33,516 bases of DNA from DASRFS01 sp035260725 (GTDB lineage Bacteria > Patescibacteriota > Microgenomatia > Levybacterales > UBA12049). The stretch covers positions 1 through 33,516 of the forward strand of contig DATFUR010000005.1 in assembly GCA_035260725.1 (NCBI GenBank), given 5' to 3'. Both the position numbers and the translations under genes were made by a program. The notes under the pieces are model-generated. The model was not told the DNA's origin and did no database searches. It worked only from the letters and a program-made list of their open reading frames with translations. Below are positions 8,801-17,925 of the stretch, one piece after another. Within the stretch, counting starts at the first letter, position 1. Each line of letters opens with the position of its first letter.

Positions 8801-11800
8801 CGCTCTTAGGCCAACACAGTCGGTTGCAACCAACACCACTACTGTCGGCTCCCCTTCTTTTTACTTTAAAAACGGATACTTTGACCAGATAACCGCGAAC
8901 AATATTGCAGGAACTGTTACCACAGGCGCGACCTCCTCCACCTCTTGGACAATAGGATCCACCCAGACAGGAGACGTAAACGAATCTTTAATTTTCCAGA
9001 GAAATTCGGGCTCGGGTAACGCAACTTTGCAGTGGAATGCGGGAGCAAACGATCTAAGGTATCTAACTGTAAACTACCCATTCAATTCCACCTATACTGT
9101 TGCCGATACTTCTATAGGAACAGGCGTAAATTTATACTCCGGAACTTTGACTAACAACACCACCGCAGGGACTCAAAAACTCCTCTCTCTAACCAACACA
9201 GGAACAGGAACAACAGAAAATGGAATTTATGTTAACAACACCGGAACCGGACTTACCGGAATAGAAGTTGCAGGAACCTGGACAACAGGAATCTTAACCA
9301 ACAACAATTCCATAAACGCAGGTTCAGGCACAATAACCGGCGGAGCAATCTCCGGTTCGAGCCTTACTTCAACCGGCCTAACCCAAGGATCTGTAGTTTT
9401 TGCAGGAACGGGTGGATTGCTCTCACAAAATAACGCAAACTTCTTCTGGGACAACACTAACGCGAGACTTGGAATTGGAACGACGAGTCCTAATGCAGCC
9501 TTGGACGTTAGAAGTGCTATCTCAATTGGAGCTAACGCCGCCTCCGGCGGAACGCTTAGATTCCCCAACAACTCCACAATAACCATGCGAAACGTATTAA
9601 ACACTGCAGACCTGCAGTTTGCTTTTTTTGATACGGGAAATAATATAGTTATCGGCGATACTACATCGGGCAAATCTCAAATTGTAGGACTTTATGCTAA
9701 CGGTGTCGAGCAATTTTGGGGATCCGGTTCTGTGGCAAGGATTTTTGGCCCGAATGGATTGGCTCTAAACGCAGGGGCGGCAGTCGCAACTTTTGGAACC
9801 TCTGTTCCTTCCGTCCAATTCCAAAATGGTTCGGCCAGCACACCATCTATCCAATTTGCCAACTCCACCGGAACAGGACTTTACAGAGCAGGGACGGACA
9901 TTTTAGGAATCTCGACAGCAGGATCTGAAAGATTAAGAATAGATGCTTCAGGAAATGTGGGAATTAATACAACAACTCCTGTTGAAACCTTAAATGTTAA
10001 TGGCAACCAGAGAATAGGTTCTGCTCCGGCAACTGCAACAACACTTAATGGAGCAGTTGATGCTTCCCAAACAAGTATAACGGTAATCTCAACCACCAGT
10101 TATCCCACCGCAGGAACATTGTTAATTGACTCGGAAGCAATGACCTATACAGGAACAACATCAACAACATTTACTGGAATAACAAGAGGAGTACTTGGAA
10201 CATCAGCAGCAACTCACACAACAGGAACAACAGTTGGAAACTACCTTTCCACATTCATCGCAACATCAACCACCCCAAGAATGGTATTAACAGGAGCAGG
10301 CAATGTTGGGATTGGGACAACGAGCCCCGCGGCTACTTTATCAATCAACGGCAGCCTAAGAACCCTTGGTTCTAATGTGTATGGTCTTGGTAAAAGTTTG
10401 ATTCACTTTGATGGAGCTTCCCCAACAGGTGCTGATAATGCTGCGGTTACAGAAAATATTTCTGTTGATTCGGGTAATACCTATGATGCAACGGGCCTTA
10501 TGCTTAGAAATATTCCTGTTGCAACAGCCGCAGAGACAAATCCAAATTGGAGGCAACTCTGGATACAAGACGGACCAAAATCCGGAACGGGAACGATAAC
10601 TAATTCATATGGACTTTATGTGGATGTTCCAACTTCGGGAACCAACAACTACGCTGCCGTTTTTGCATCCGGAAATGTTGGAATAGGAACAACGAGTCCT
10701 CAAGACCTTCTGCATGTTAATAGCTCCGGCAATAGTCCGCAATTTAGGATTCAGGGAGCAGGCAGTACGTGGGGTGCCGGTATCGGATTACAGGGTATTG
10801 CGAATACAACCTTTGCAATTCAGGATGTAGGGCAAATCGGTACATTGGGCTCTGGTGCAATAAGACTTGCTATAAATTCTTTGGGAAATGTCGGACTTGG
10901 GACATTTGCACCTCAAGTTAGACTCCAAGTAATCGGAAATTCGGGAGATACGCAGTTTATTAGATATGCGACAAGCGATTATGCCGCCGGCACGACTGGG
11001 AGCGGAACCTCGTTTAGAACAATCGCCTCTTCTGGAAATACAAATTCAAGTATCCAGGCGTTTAAAGCTGGTAATAGTACCACTGGGGATCTGATTCTTC
11101 AACCGGATGGTGGAAATGTTGGAATTGGGACAACTGCACCCTCCCAACTATTAACAGTAAATGCCGGACAGATTTATGTAACCGGGAGTCAAGTTTCCGG
11201 AGGAGCGGGAATTTATACAGACTACAGCGTTACAACCGGCAATGGAAATTCTTATGGAATAAGATCTTTACCAACCGTTGCCAATACAAATTCAGGCACA
11301 TTATATGCCAATTGGGCCGGCGCGATAGTTAATACCGGAGTTACACAAACAAATTATTACGGGAATTACATCGCAGCCCCAACCCTAAACGGAACGGGAG
11401 CTATTACTAATAAGTACGCTTTTGTTACAGAAGCGTCAGCAGGAAATGTAGGAATTGGGACAACAACCCCCGGCGTAAAATTAGCTGTAGCGGGAACTAC
11501 GGCAGCTACCTCCGCCCTGAAAGTTGCCAATACCGACACGACCAGTACCGAAAGCATTTCACTGGGAGAAGTTGCAACCGATGCCACTACTCCATTTTAT
11601 ATTCAGCGCACCGGATCGACCGCTGCATCAAATGCCAATGGTGTGGAAATTTGGAATGCAAATAGCGGATTTATAAGGGTTGGAACAAACAACACGGAAA
11701 GACTAAGGATTGATAGTAGTGGAAATGTAGCGATTGGAAAAATTCCTGTTTCAGGCAACAATTTCGAGATAGTAGGAGATCGAACATTCGCTGGAGCAGC

Positions 11801-14800
11801 CGATGGCAATACAGCTGCAATCGGCGGGAGTACATTTACTTTCAACAGCACCTCTAATTTAGCATCATCCTTAAATTTGAATCCTCCCGTAAAAGGTGGT
11901 GGATCAAACAATCCGGCAATTGGCGCTGCGACTTTATATGTTAATGGTGAGCCAACATGGGCAGGAGCGACAACTGCGGCACTCTATGTCGCGAGCGGTA
12001 AAAGTTTTTTTCTCGGCAATGTGGGAATTGGGACAACGAGTCCTAACACATCGCTCGATGTTACAGGAAGCATTACATCGCGAGCATTAAATACTGCTAA
12101 TGGAGCTGTTTATACCGACTCGACAGGAAAGCTTTTTACAACTGCAACGGGAGGAGCAGGAACTCTTTGTCTTACCTCTGCATCCGGCGCTGCTCCACTA
12201 TGGTCGGCTTGCTCGGGATCTGCAGCAACTGCATGGTCGTCGCTTACTGCCCCATCTGCAAACTTGGCTCTGACAATGGCAGCCAACACTTCGACATTTA
12301 CTTATAACGCAACAACCGGTGCATCTACGGATTTATTTAAACTTACAGACACAACCAACAATACCGGCACAGGGTATCTTCTTAATGTCACGACTGCCGC
12401 CGGATCCGCAGCGGTTCCTGTTCATATCGTGGCAACCGCAACAAACAAAAATGGTTTAGTAGTTGATACAGGAGGAGGAGCCGGTGCAGGAATTATTCTC
12501 CGGGATGTAAATAGTACATCTCGAACTGTCTCATTTAACCAGGATGGAAATGCCGGATATGTTACAGGTACGAATCTCGGAACAGGCGCTAGCAACGGTT
12601 TTTTTGTTACTGGAGCCTCAAGCACATTAAGACTTACTACAGACGCTGCAAATCCGATTACCTTCGCAACAAATAACGTTATTAGAGAGACAATTGATTC
12701 ATCGGGAAATATAACAGATACCGGAACCGTTACCGCCCACCAATTTACACTCGACGCCGGCGGCGAACAAAACGGAATAACTTTTGTAAGTAGAACCAAT
12801 ACTAAAATATTCAGCCCGTTAGCCAATGATGTAGACATACAATCTGGAACCTCGCAGCGGGAGTTTCATTTTTTGAGCACCGCATTTGTTGTCGGAGAAG
12901 ATCAATCGGGAGCCCCGCTCTCTACTCAAACTTTAAGAACAACAAATGGATCAAGTGGATCGCTTAATGTTTCTGCGTCAACCCTTATAATTGCCGGAGG
13001 AGCAGGTACGGGGTCGGGAACGGGAGGGTCTATAAAGCTGCAAACAGCCCCGGCAGGAGGATCGGGAACCACCCAAAATACCTTGGTCGACAGATTAATA
13101 ATTGATCAAAATGGGAATTTTCAAGTTAAAAACTTTTCTGCAAACAATGCCAGTGCCAACGGAGTAGTTTATGCTTCGGATACTTCGGGAACTTTGGCCG
13201 AAACTGCAACCGGCGGGGCGGGAACTTTGTGCTTGGTATCAACCGCAGGAGGCGCTCCGACTTGGGCTGCTTGTTCCGGATCTGCTGCAACTTCCTGGTC
13301 TGCCCTAACCAACCCATCGGCGAATCTGTCGCTTTCGATGGGATCCAATATAACGACATTTACTTATGGCAATACGACAGGATCAAGCGATTTGTTTAAA
13401 CTTACCGATACATCAAGCAATACTGGTACAGGGTATCTTTTAAACCTTACAACCGCTGCAAGTTCCACTCTTAAACCATTTAGGGTAACGGCAGCCGGAA
13501 CAGACGCAATCGGCGTAGACAACGCAGGCCAAGTTGGAATTGGAACACTGTCCCCTTCTTCAAAATTAGATGTAAACGGAGGAAGATTAAGGATTTCGGG
13601 AACAAACTCTGCGGCAAATAGCATTGGACTTTTGATGGACCAGACCATGTCGGACGGTACAGGGACAAATGTTGGCATTGTCTCCCAACCAACAGTTAGC
13701 GCAACAATAAATGCTCTCGAAGGAATCCAAACCAATACCGGAACATCAGCTTCCGCGATAACACTATCAAGTCTATATAATATATACGTCGCGAATCCCA
13801 GAAAAGGAGCCGGATCTACAATTACAAATAATTACGGACTCATTACCGAAGCTCTAACATCCGGAACAAACAACTGGGCCATTTATACTTCCGGCACCAC
13901 GCAAAGCTACTTTGGTGGTAGTGTCGGAATTGGAGTAACGGTTCCTGGATCGCAGCTTGACATAAGCGCTCCGGCTGGAACGAGGTCTCTCAATGTTTAT
14001 CAGGCAGCAGCTAATTCTGCCACTCCAACTCTTATCCGATATCAAACCGGCGCATCGGCTACAAGCGTAGGATTCGCCGGTGTCTATTCATCAACAGGAG
14101 AACTTTCCTACCAAGGAGTTAATGGAGTTGCTATAACAGGCGGGTCAACGGGAACGGGAAATCTGGGAGTTTATGTAACAACTACAGGGAATGTTGGATT
14201 AGCTACTTCCTCTCCCACCCAAGCCCTGGACGTAAACGGAAACGCTAGAATTAGAAATCTATCTGCCGCAAATGGAGTTTTGTATTCCGATGCAACCGGT
14301 CTTGTAACACAAACTGCAACAGGCGGAGCGGGAACGCTTTGTCTTACGTCAACCGGCGGAGGATCTCCTGTTTTTGCATCTTGCGCAGGAAGCGGCGGAA
14401 GCGCTCCAACTGCTTGGAGCAACATTGGAGGACCAACTGCAAATCTTTCCATGTCTATGGCGGCGTATACGACAACCATGACTTGGAATTCCCTAACAGG
14501 AACTTCAAATTTATTTAACCTTACCGACTCCGGCAGCAACAATGGAACCGGAAATCTTGTAAATCTTACAACTGCAACAGGGTCTACTCTAAAACCTTTC
14601 CATGTTTCCGCAGCAGGGGTAGAAGCAATCCAAGTCTTGGCAAATGGTAATGTCGGAATTGGGACAACGAATCCTCAAGCAAAACTCGCTGTGTCCAATG
14701 CTGGCGCGGAAGGACTCGAGATTGCTCCTTCCGGCGGAAGCATCGTTGAATCAGCCTACAATAGGTCGAGCAGTGCTTATACAAGTTACACTCTGGACTC

Positions 14801-17800
14801 TTTGACCTGGAAGTTTCGCCCCAGCGGTTCTGCATCCAATAATGTTGTTATTGATTCATCGGGAAATGTTGGGATTGGTATAACAGCCCCCACCGCTTCC
14901 TTACATATCTCTTCTTCGGCTAACCAATCAATGGGCTTATTAAGCTCCACCAGCTCGACTTATAATGCAAATCTTCTTGATCTCCAGCAAACTAACACAG
15001 GATCTACGGCCAACTACAACTTCCTTCGGGCTATTGATAATTCTAATGCTGTTACGAGATTTGTTGTCACCGGCAACGGAAAGGTTGGAATCTCGACAGC
15101 AAGCCCTCTTACTAATCTTGACGTTGTGGGAGGAACAACTGCGGGGACCAGAATCACTGCCGCTACTTTACGAAATAATATCCGGGCTAATACCACCGGT
15201 TGGGGCGTCAGTTTGGCTTTTCAGGATGATACCAGTAACCCTTCAACCCGAATCGATTCGCTTGCCGATACTTCGGGTAACCAATGGTTAGAATTTCCAA
15301 CAAGTTATGGAGGCACAGGAAACTTGCAGACTGCATTCAAAATTGGCGCTTCAACGGTTTCATCAGGCAGCCCGGACTACATAAGCATAGAGAATGGAGC
15401 GTCAGCAAATGCCTCGAACACTGTTCCTACTTTAAGACTTACAGGAACCGATACAAACATAGGAATGACTATAATACCAAAAGGGACAGGAGGGGTTGGA
15501 ATTGGCACAACAAATCCAACAGCGCTTCTCCATGTAGTTGGAACTGCCACCAACTTTTCCGGTACTTCCCAAACAGGAACTTTGTTGGATTCAACTTTTT
15601 CTACCGCCGCCACCACTCAAGGAGTGGGATTGCAAGTTAATTTTAAAGCGAGCAATGCCTCCTCCTACACAATGAGTAGTCTTTATGGAATATATCTAAA
15701 TAGCACACTATCTCCTGAAGCTAACCCTACCATAACTAACTTTTACGACATGTATGTTACCGCCCCCAATTTAAACACTCACAATGTTACCAACTCTTAT
15801 GGGTTGTATTTAAATTCTGCATCAAATGGGGGGCACGGTATTGGGATTTATGTTACACCTGCCAGTGTCGGCGGCTCAACCGGCGGTTTTTCATTCGAAG
15901 CGGCTAATGGAGTTGGCAACAACATCGGTCTTGGCACCGACAATAATGGTGTTTCTAATGGACAAATATCCAATGAGATAGCGATTGCCAATGCCAGCAA
16001 CACGCCGGGCGCAACTGCGGGACAAGGTTTTATTTATGTTTCTTCTGGAGCTTTAAAATATCAGGGACCTTCTACTCTTACTACTCTGGCCAATGCCGAC
16101 TATGCCGAGTCAATGCCGTTTTTGGGCGAACTTAACCAGGGAGAGTTAGTTTCGATAAGTTCAGTCGTCAACCCGGCGTCTGATATATACAATAGGTTCT
16201 TTGTTGAGAGGTCTCAAAAGGAATACGACGACAAATTAATCGGAATTGTATCCTCCGCATCGGACGAACCGGGAACCCCAACAAGACAAGTTGCCCTCGT
16301 AGGAAGAGTTCCTGTTAAGGTTACTAACGAAAACGGAGCTATTAAAAAGGGAGACTACATAACCTCTTCGACAATAAAAGCAGGCTATGCAATGAAAGCC
16401 CTAAAGGCTGGAAGAGTCGTTGGAGTTGCTTTAGAAAACTTTACTGCCGAAAGTTGTGCGCCAAAATCCGGAAGCTTTGGTCTAGTTGACAGCTCAAACT
16501 GCACAGGAACTATTTTGGTTTTTGTAAACGCAACACATTATGATCCAAATTCCACCGTTGCAATAAACGTAAGCTCGCTAAAGGACTACGCAATAACCAA
16601 GATTGGCGAAGCCACTTATCAAGTTAAGGATCTCTTGGGAAATGTTATAACCAAGTCGGAAGTTTTGGCTACAGCTGTAATAGGAAATCTAAAAGCCGGA
16701 GCAATAAGCGCGCAAGAGATAACTGCTCAGAAAATAAGCGCGGATAAGGTTGTCTCCCCTCTTGCCGAAATCCAAAAGATAAAAACAGATACTATTGGTA
16801 ATCTCTCTTCGGATAGATTGGCTATAAAACTTGAAAACCCAACAGGATCCGCATCTGCCAAGCCAAGACTCGAAATCCAAAATGCTTCAGGAAGTGCAGT
16901 TGCAACTTTTGACGACAAAGGAAACGCATCTCTTTCGGGTCAGTTAATTTCAAGGGGCTTGAATACACAAAACGCTACGATTTCAGGAACCTTGAGAGCT
17001 AAAAATATTGTCGCAGACAACATCACCTCTGAAGTATCTAGTATCAAGTATCTTGTATCTGGTATAACGGATAAAATATCCTCCATTTCGGGGACACTAA
17101 ATACAAAATACAAAATACCAAATACCAATACTGTCAATATAGCCTCTTACAGCGCGCAATTAGCCTATATAGATAACCTAAATGCAACAACCGCGGTGTT
17201 TGCAGAAGGCTTTTCCTCCCTTGGTCCTTCTTCTTTAACCGATACATCCATATCCGGACAGCTGTCGGTTGGAGCAAGCCTTATTTTGGCTAACAACTCT
17301 ATAAATGTTTTGGGCGGCGACCTTAATATTCAGCCTCTAAAACAAGGCGGAGTATCCTTCCTATCAGGCAAAGTATATATAGATGTTGAGGGAAACTTAA
17401 GCGTAAATGGAAATGCAACAGTCAGAGGAACTCTCTTTGCAAATGTCCTCTCACCTATTCCAGGCTCTGACTTGGTAGTTAAATTAGCAACTAGCTCCGG
17501 GTCTTTTGTAATTAAAAATGCGTCTGGCTCGGCGGTCGCAAAAATAAATAGCGAAGGCGACGCAACATTCAGAAAATTAAACCTGTCTCTGGTGCAGCCT
17601 GCTTTTGCGCTATCGGAAAACGAGGTAATTGCAACAGGAAGTGCCGGAATTGCGACAATATCTGCACGTCTTACAGAGTTAACTGTCCGAAATAACCAGG
17701 TAACACCAAAGTCTCTTATTTATGTAACGCCGGTTGGAACAGCAAGCGCACAGGTGCCATTCTTACTAAGGCAAGATCCGGGAAAGTCGTTTACAGTCGG

Positions 17801-17855
17801 AATCGAAGGATCAAATGGCACAACTGTTCCCTTTAACTGGTTGATAATCAATTGA
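5883..17855 (+). CDS. Giant membrane-anchored surface fibre with two cytoplasmic integrase-type SAM-like domains
   Basis: One unbroken 3990-residue frame. Residues about 1-96 and 108-212 are two copies of the tyrosine-recombinase core-binding (SAM-like) domain; compare RLTVKNYLSDIRKF at 20-33 with RLTIKNYLIDIKNF in the second. No catalytic domain follows. A basic linker (RHKRPQWYK) precedes one transmembrane helix at about 353-374, so the head should be inside and the rest outside. Outside are a QGRLTD domain (about 390-490), then about 2900 residues of Gly/Thr/Ser/Asn-rich repeats with at least 15 motifs like GNVGIGTTSP...LDV, a module from ADYAESMPF to GRVVGVALENF (about 3404-3520), and a beta-rich stalk ending FNWLIIN. 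The cysteines I see are in close pairs (CLTS...SAC, three copies; ESCAPK...NC). Likely an adhesive or appendage-like fibre. The DNA-binding role of the head is inferred from fold resemblance only. Confidence 0.85.
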   Translation: MNFLSEFKNYLLSQKNPSSRLTVKNYLSDIRKFIDWFEKTFRSDFTAEAVTQETIEYFKKSNSTLSPSSLERHVSSLRKFFHFLKLEGTIAESPFDQLDTKSQIQNTDLWHLKEFKDYLYVYNASRLTIKNYLIDIKNFLSWAEKVTFSKAEWNVKEKNIFEKINNELIGEYKSRLMGSATEAGFSPATVNRKLSSLRKFTAWAREKGYIKDVSSIEYPVLNMGRVSKLKDIPNTRYKIQTTAREYSSFPPIRLIQKVNRGALFLADAVLINPVASVVKSLEQLKWRLQGKPVFAEIKNKELIIKNLPKGFYAPLLISTKYFPFYKKALFYLRHKRPQWYKTYHSYPLTHYLHIAILVLLMSAAGFGVYQNITGKAVNPGVLGIQNPKNPPRVFSFQGRLTDNSNNPITAKTDLRFAIYDAATATGSALMWQEVDSVTPDSDGIFSVLLGNVSTMQQSLFAEHAGLYLGVTVGKTPELTPRQQLATVAYAQNSATLQGLLPITNPDAGTANVVLALDSSGNLTIGGTATPTFQATGGQFKISGNPLLLTTTSGSNGNVQIAPDGRSFIDLQKPLQNTSNNNNVTTARGALEVNDLFAVLATSSGQSAFTLNQNGAGPIISASSSGTAKFTVDNSGNTTIAGNFLPATTLSKDLGSSSLRWNNVYAGTINSAGTTTTGQATFTYSPADTTVGQSTVLLNPATAIANASLLGVAVGGVEKARIDAEGDAALGFTGGTLTPNSNPLTIYNHGTTQVASIDTAGNITSSGSFLAANGTAAVPSYAFTNSAATGLYRGGTDILGVSTAGVQRATYDASGNYTLSGGNFSQTGTGTFGTGTGAISLNGATTVTGTNTFTTGTGAVSLNGDTTVASGKNFTVTSGATSLTSAATTGTNLSIASASLTSGTAVNNTVTANAGNGQVTKGESILITDATTGGGGYTGLSVNITGSGVGSGNKYLLDLNPGDVNKEMIVDSTGALRPTQSVATNTTTVGSPSFYFKNGYFDQITANNIAGTVTTGATSSTSWTIGSTQTGDVNESLIFQRNSGSGNATLQWNAGANDLRYLTVNYPFNSTYTVADTSIGTGVNLYSGTLTNNTTAGTQKLLSLTNTGTGTTENGIYVNNTGTGLTGIEVAGTWTTGILTNNNSINAGSGTITGGAISGSSLTSTGLTQGSVVFAGTGGLLSQNNANFFWDNTNARLGIGTTSPNAALDVRSAISIGANAASGGTLRFPNNSTITMRNVLNTADLQFAFFDTGNNIVIGDTTSGKSQIVGLYANGVEQFWGSGSVARIFGPNGLALNAGAAVATFGTSVPSVQFQNGSASTPSIQFANSTGTGLYRAGTDILGISTAGSERLRIDASGNVGINTTTPVETLNVNGNQRIGSAPATATTLNGAVDASQTSITVISTTSYPTAGTLLIDSEAMTYTGTTSTTFTGITRGVLGTSAATHTTGTTVGNYLSTFIATSTTPRMVLTGAGNVGIGTTSPAATLSINGSLRTLGSNVYGLGKSLIHFDGASPTGADNAAVTENISVDSGNTYDATGLMLRNIPVATAAETNPNWRQLWIQDGPKSGTGTITNSYGLYVDVPTSGTNNYAAVFASGNVGIGTTSPQDLLHVNSSGNSPQFRIQGAGSTWGAGIGLQGIANTTFAIQDVGQIGTLGSGAIRLAINSLGNVGLGTFAPQVRLQVIGNSGDTQFIRYATSDYAAGTTGSGTSFRTIASSGNTNSSIQAFKAGNSTTGDLILQPDGGNVGIGTTAPSQLLTVNAGQIYVTGSQVSGGAGIYTDYSVTTGNGNSYGIRSLPTVANTNSGTLYANWAGAIVNTGVTQTNYYGNYIAAPTLNGTGAITNKYAFVTEASAGNVGIGTTTPGVKLAVAGTTAATSALKVANTDTTSTESISLGEVATDATTPFYIQRTGSTAASNANGVEIWNANSGFIRVGTNNTERLRIDSSGNVAIGKIPVSGNNFEIVGDRTFAGAADGNTAAIGGSTFTFNSTSNLASSLNLNPPVKGGGSNNPAIGAATLYVNGEPTWAGATTAALYVASGKSFFLGNVGIGTTSPNTSLDVTGSITSRALNTANGAVYTDSTGKLFTTATGGAGTLCLTSASGAAPLWSACSGSAATAWSSLTAPSANLALTMAANTSTFTYNATTGASTDLFKLTDTTNNTGTGYLLNVTTAAGSAAVPVHIVATATNKNGLVVDTGGGAGAGIILRDVNSTSRTVSFNQDGNAGYVTGTNLGTGASNGFFVTGASSTLRLTTDAANPITFATNNVIRETIDSSGNITDTGTVTAHQFTLDAGGEQNGITFVSRTNTKIFSPLANDVDIQSGTSQREFHFLSTAFVVGEDQSGAPLSTQTLRTTNGSSGSLNVSASTLIIAGGAGTGSGTGGSIKLQTAPAGGSGTTQNTLVDRLIIDQNGNFQVKNFSANNASANGVVYASDTSGTLAETATGGAGTLCLVSTAGGAPTWAACSGSAATSWSALTNPSANLSLSMGSNITTFTYGNTTGSSDLFKLTDTSSNTGTGYLLNLTTAASSTLKPFRVTAAGTDAIGVDNAGQVGIGTLSPSSKLDVNGGRLRISGTNSAANSIGLLMDQTMSDGTGTNVGIVSQPTVSATINALEGIQTNTGTSASAITLSSLYNIYVANPRKGAGSTITNNYGLITEALTSGTNNWAIYTSGTTQSYFGGSVGIGVTVPGSQLDISAPAGTRSLNVYQAAANSATPTLIRYQTGASATSVGFAGVYSSTGELSYQGVNGVAITGGSTGTGNLGVYVTTTGNVGLATSSPTQALDVNGNARIRNLSAANGVLYSDATGLVTQTATGGAGTLCLTSTGGGSPVFASCAGSGGSAPTAWSNIGGPTANLSMSMAAYTTTMTWNSLTGTSNLFNLTDSGSNNGTGNLVNLTTATGSTLKPFHVSAAGVEAIQVLANGNVGIGTTNPQAKLAVSNAGAEGLEIAPSGGSIVESAYNRSSSAYTSYTLDSLTWKFRPSGSASNNVVIDSSGNVGIGITAPTASLHISSSANQSMGLLSSTSSTYNANLLDLQQTNTGSTANYNFLRAIDNSNAVTRFVVTGNGKVGISTASPLTNLDVVGGTTAGTRITAATLRNNIRANTTGWGVSLAFQDDTSNPSTRIDSLADTSGNQWLEFPTSYGGTGNLQTAFKIGASTVSSGSPDYISIENGASANASNTVPTLRLTGTDTNIGMTIIPKGTGGVGIGTTNPTALLHVVGTATNFSGTSQTGTLLDSTFSTAATTQGVGLQVNFKASNASSYTMSSLYGIYLNSTLSPEANPTITNFYDMYVTAPNLNTHNVTNSYGLYLNSASNGGHGIGIYVTPASVGGSTGGFSFEAANGVGNNIGLGTDNNGVSNGQISNEIAIANASNTPGATAGQGFIYVSSGALKYQGPSTLTTLANADYAESMPFLGELNQGELVSISSVVNPASDIYNRFFVERSQKEYDDKLIGIVSSASDEPGTPTRQVALVGRVPVKVTNENGAIKKGDYITSSTIKAGYAMKALKAGRVVGVALENFTAESCAPKSGSFGLVDSSNCTGTILVFVNATHYDPNSTVAINVSSLKDYAITKIGEATYQVKDLLGNVITKSEVLATAVIGNLKAGAISAQEITAQKISADKVVSPLAEIQKIKTDTIGNLSSDRLAIKLENPTGSASAKPRLEIQNASGSAVATFDDKGNASLSGQLISRGLNTQNATISGTLRAKNIVADNITSEVSSIKYLVSGITDKISSISGTLNTKYKIPNTNTVNIASYSAQLAYIDNLNATTAVFAEGFSSLGPSSLTDTSISGQLSVGASLILANNSINVLGGDLNIQPLKQGGVSFLSGKVYIDVEGNLSVNGNATVRGTLFANVLSPIPGSDLVVKLATSSGSFVIKNASGSAVAKINSEGDATFRKLNLSLVQPAFALSENEVIATGSAGIATISARLTELTVRNNQVTPKSLIYVTPVGTASAQVPFLLRQDPGKSFTVGIEGSNGTTVPFNWLIIN
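6177..6204 (+). repeat. Seven-base-period array at the junction of the two SAM-like domains
   Basis: Four heptamers of type AATACNA encode residues 99-107, exactly the linker between the two integrase-type domains of the giant protein. Units are degenerate but hold the seven-base phase. Confidence 0.75.
6519..6606. repeat. Opposed pair of GTATCNN arrays in the giant gene (5' side)
   Basis: Arm one, 6519-6546, has four heptamers GTATYNN. Arm two, 6572-6606, has five of type CAAGATA, the opposite orientation of the same family. The loop is 25 bases. They encode the segment (residues about 213-242) immediately after the second SAM-like domain. The same GTATC core recurs in the same two-arm layout at 17034-17128. 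Confidence 0.85.
6609..6626. repeat. Perfect short palindrome next to the array
   Basis: GCTCGAG and CTCGAGC flank a four-base loop AATA, directly after the second arm of the preceding array. It is coding (giant gene) and no T-run follows, so it is not a terminator. Confidence 0.6.
6768..6802 (+). repeat. Seven-base-period array in the pre-membrane linker of the giant gene
   Basis: Five heptamers with consensus AGAATTA encode residues about 296-307, a Lys/Ile/Asn-rich stretch between the SAM-like domains and the membrane helix. Only one arm is present. Confidence 0.8.
9466..15525 (+). repeat. Dispersed GNVGIGTTSP-coding repeats
   Basis: At least 15 near-copies of a 21-24 base unit encode V-G-I-G-T-T-x-P followed by L-x-V. 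Examples start near 9957, 10307, 10677, 11118, 11449, 12020, 13531, 13921, 14653, 14867 and 15497. Spacing is irregular (about 200-1500 bases), so this is a protein-level fibre motif, as in tail-fibre-like and adhesin-like proteins, and not a CRISPR or DNA element. Confidence 0.85.
12091..14640 (+). repeat. Three long diverged modules with a conserved cysteine pair
   Basis: Modules begin near 12091, 13145 and 14262, each about 350 bases. Shared features in order are NG-x-x-Y, ATGGAGTLCL, a second Cys about 14-15 residues later, AxxWS, TxNLxxxM, a DLFKLTD-like or NLFNLTD stretch, and NNGTG or NTGTG followed by LLN. The modules are spaced about 1.05-1.1 kb, with single GVGIGTT-type units between them. 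Confidence 0.8.
17034..17128. repeat. Opposed pair of GTATCNN arrays in the giant gene (3' side)
   Basis: Arm one, 17034-17068, has five heptamers with the core GTATC (the last unit decayed). Arm two, 17101-17128, has four of type ATACMAA, the opposite orientation. The loop is about 32 bases. It encodes residues about 3718-3749 in the C-terminal stalk. Core and layout match the pair at 6519-6606. Confidence 0.88.
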
Positions 17856-17868
17856 TGCGAAATTATCC

Positions 17869-17897
17869 TTGACATTATACTTTTTTATTTGTAAAGT
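17869..17897 (+). promoter_or_regulatory. Promoter of the ligase-like/TPR gene
   Basis: A perfect TTGACA at 17869-17874, spacer 17, and TAAAGT at 17892-17897. The leader would be about 20-25 bases to the ATG at 17926. There is no clear Shine-Dalgarno sequence. Confidence 0.6.
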
Positions 17898-17925
17898 GAA
17901 ACAATACAAAACATCGAATTTATAA

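Noticed and set aside
8327..8839. Long minus-strand frames opposite the giant gene (also 9227-9673, 12422-12838, 14171-14542)
   Set aside because: They mirror the Gly/Thr/Ala-rich repetitive code, giving Val/Pro-rich translations without domain features; no start signals. Antisense shadows.
9466..15525. CRISPR-like array
   Set aside because: The repeated 21-24 base units are in one open frame, irregularly spaced, and vary by codon changes that keep the GVGIGTT protein motif. There are no uniform spacers or cas genes.
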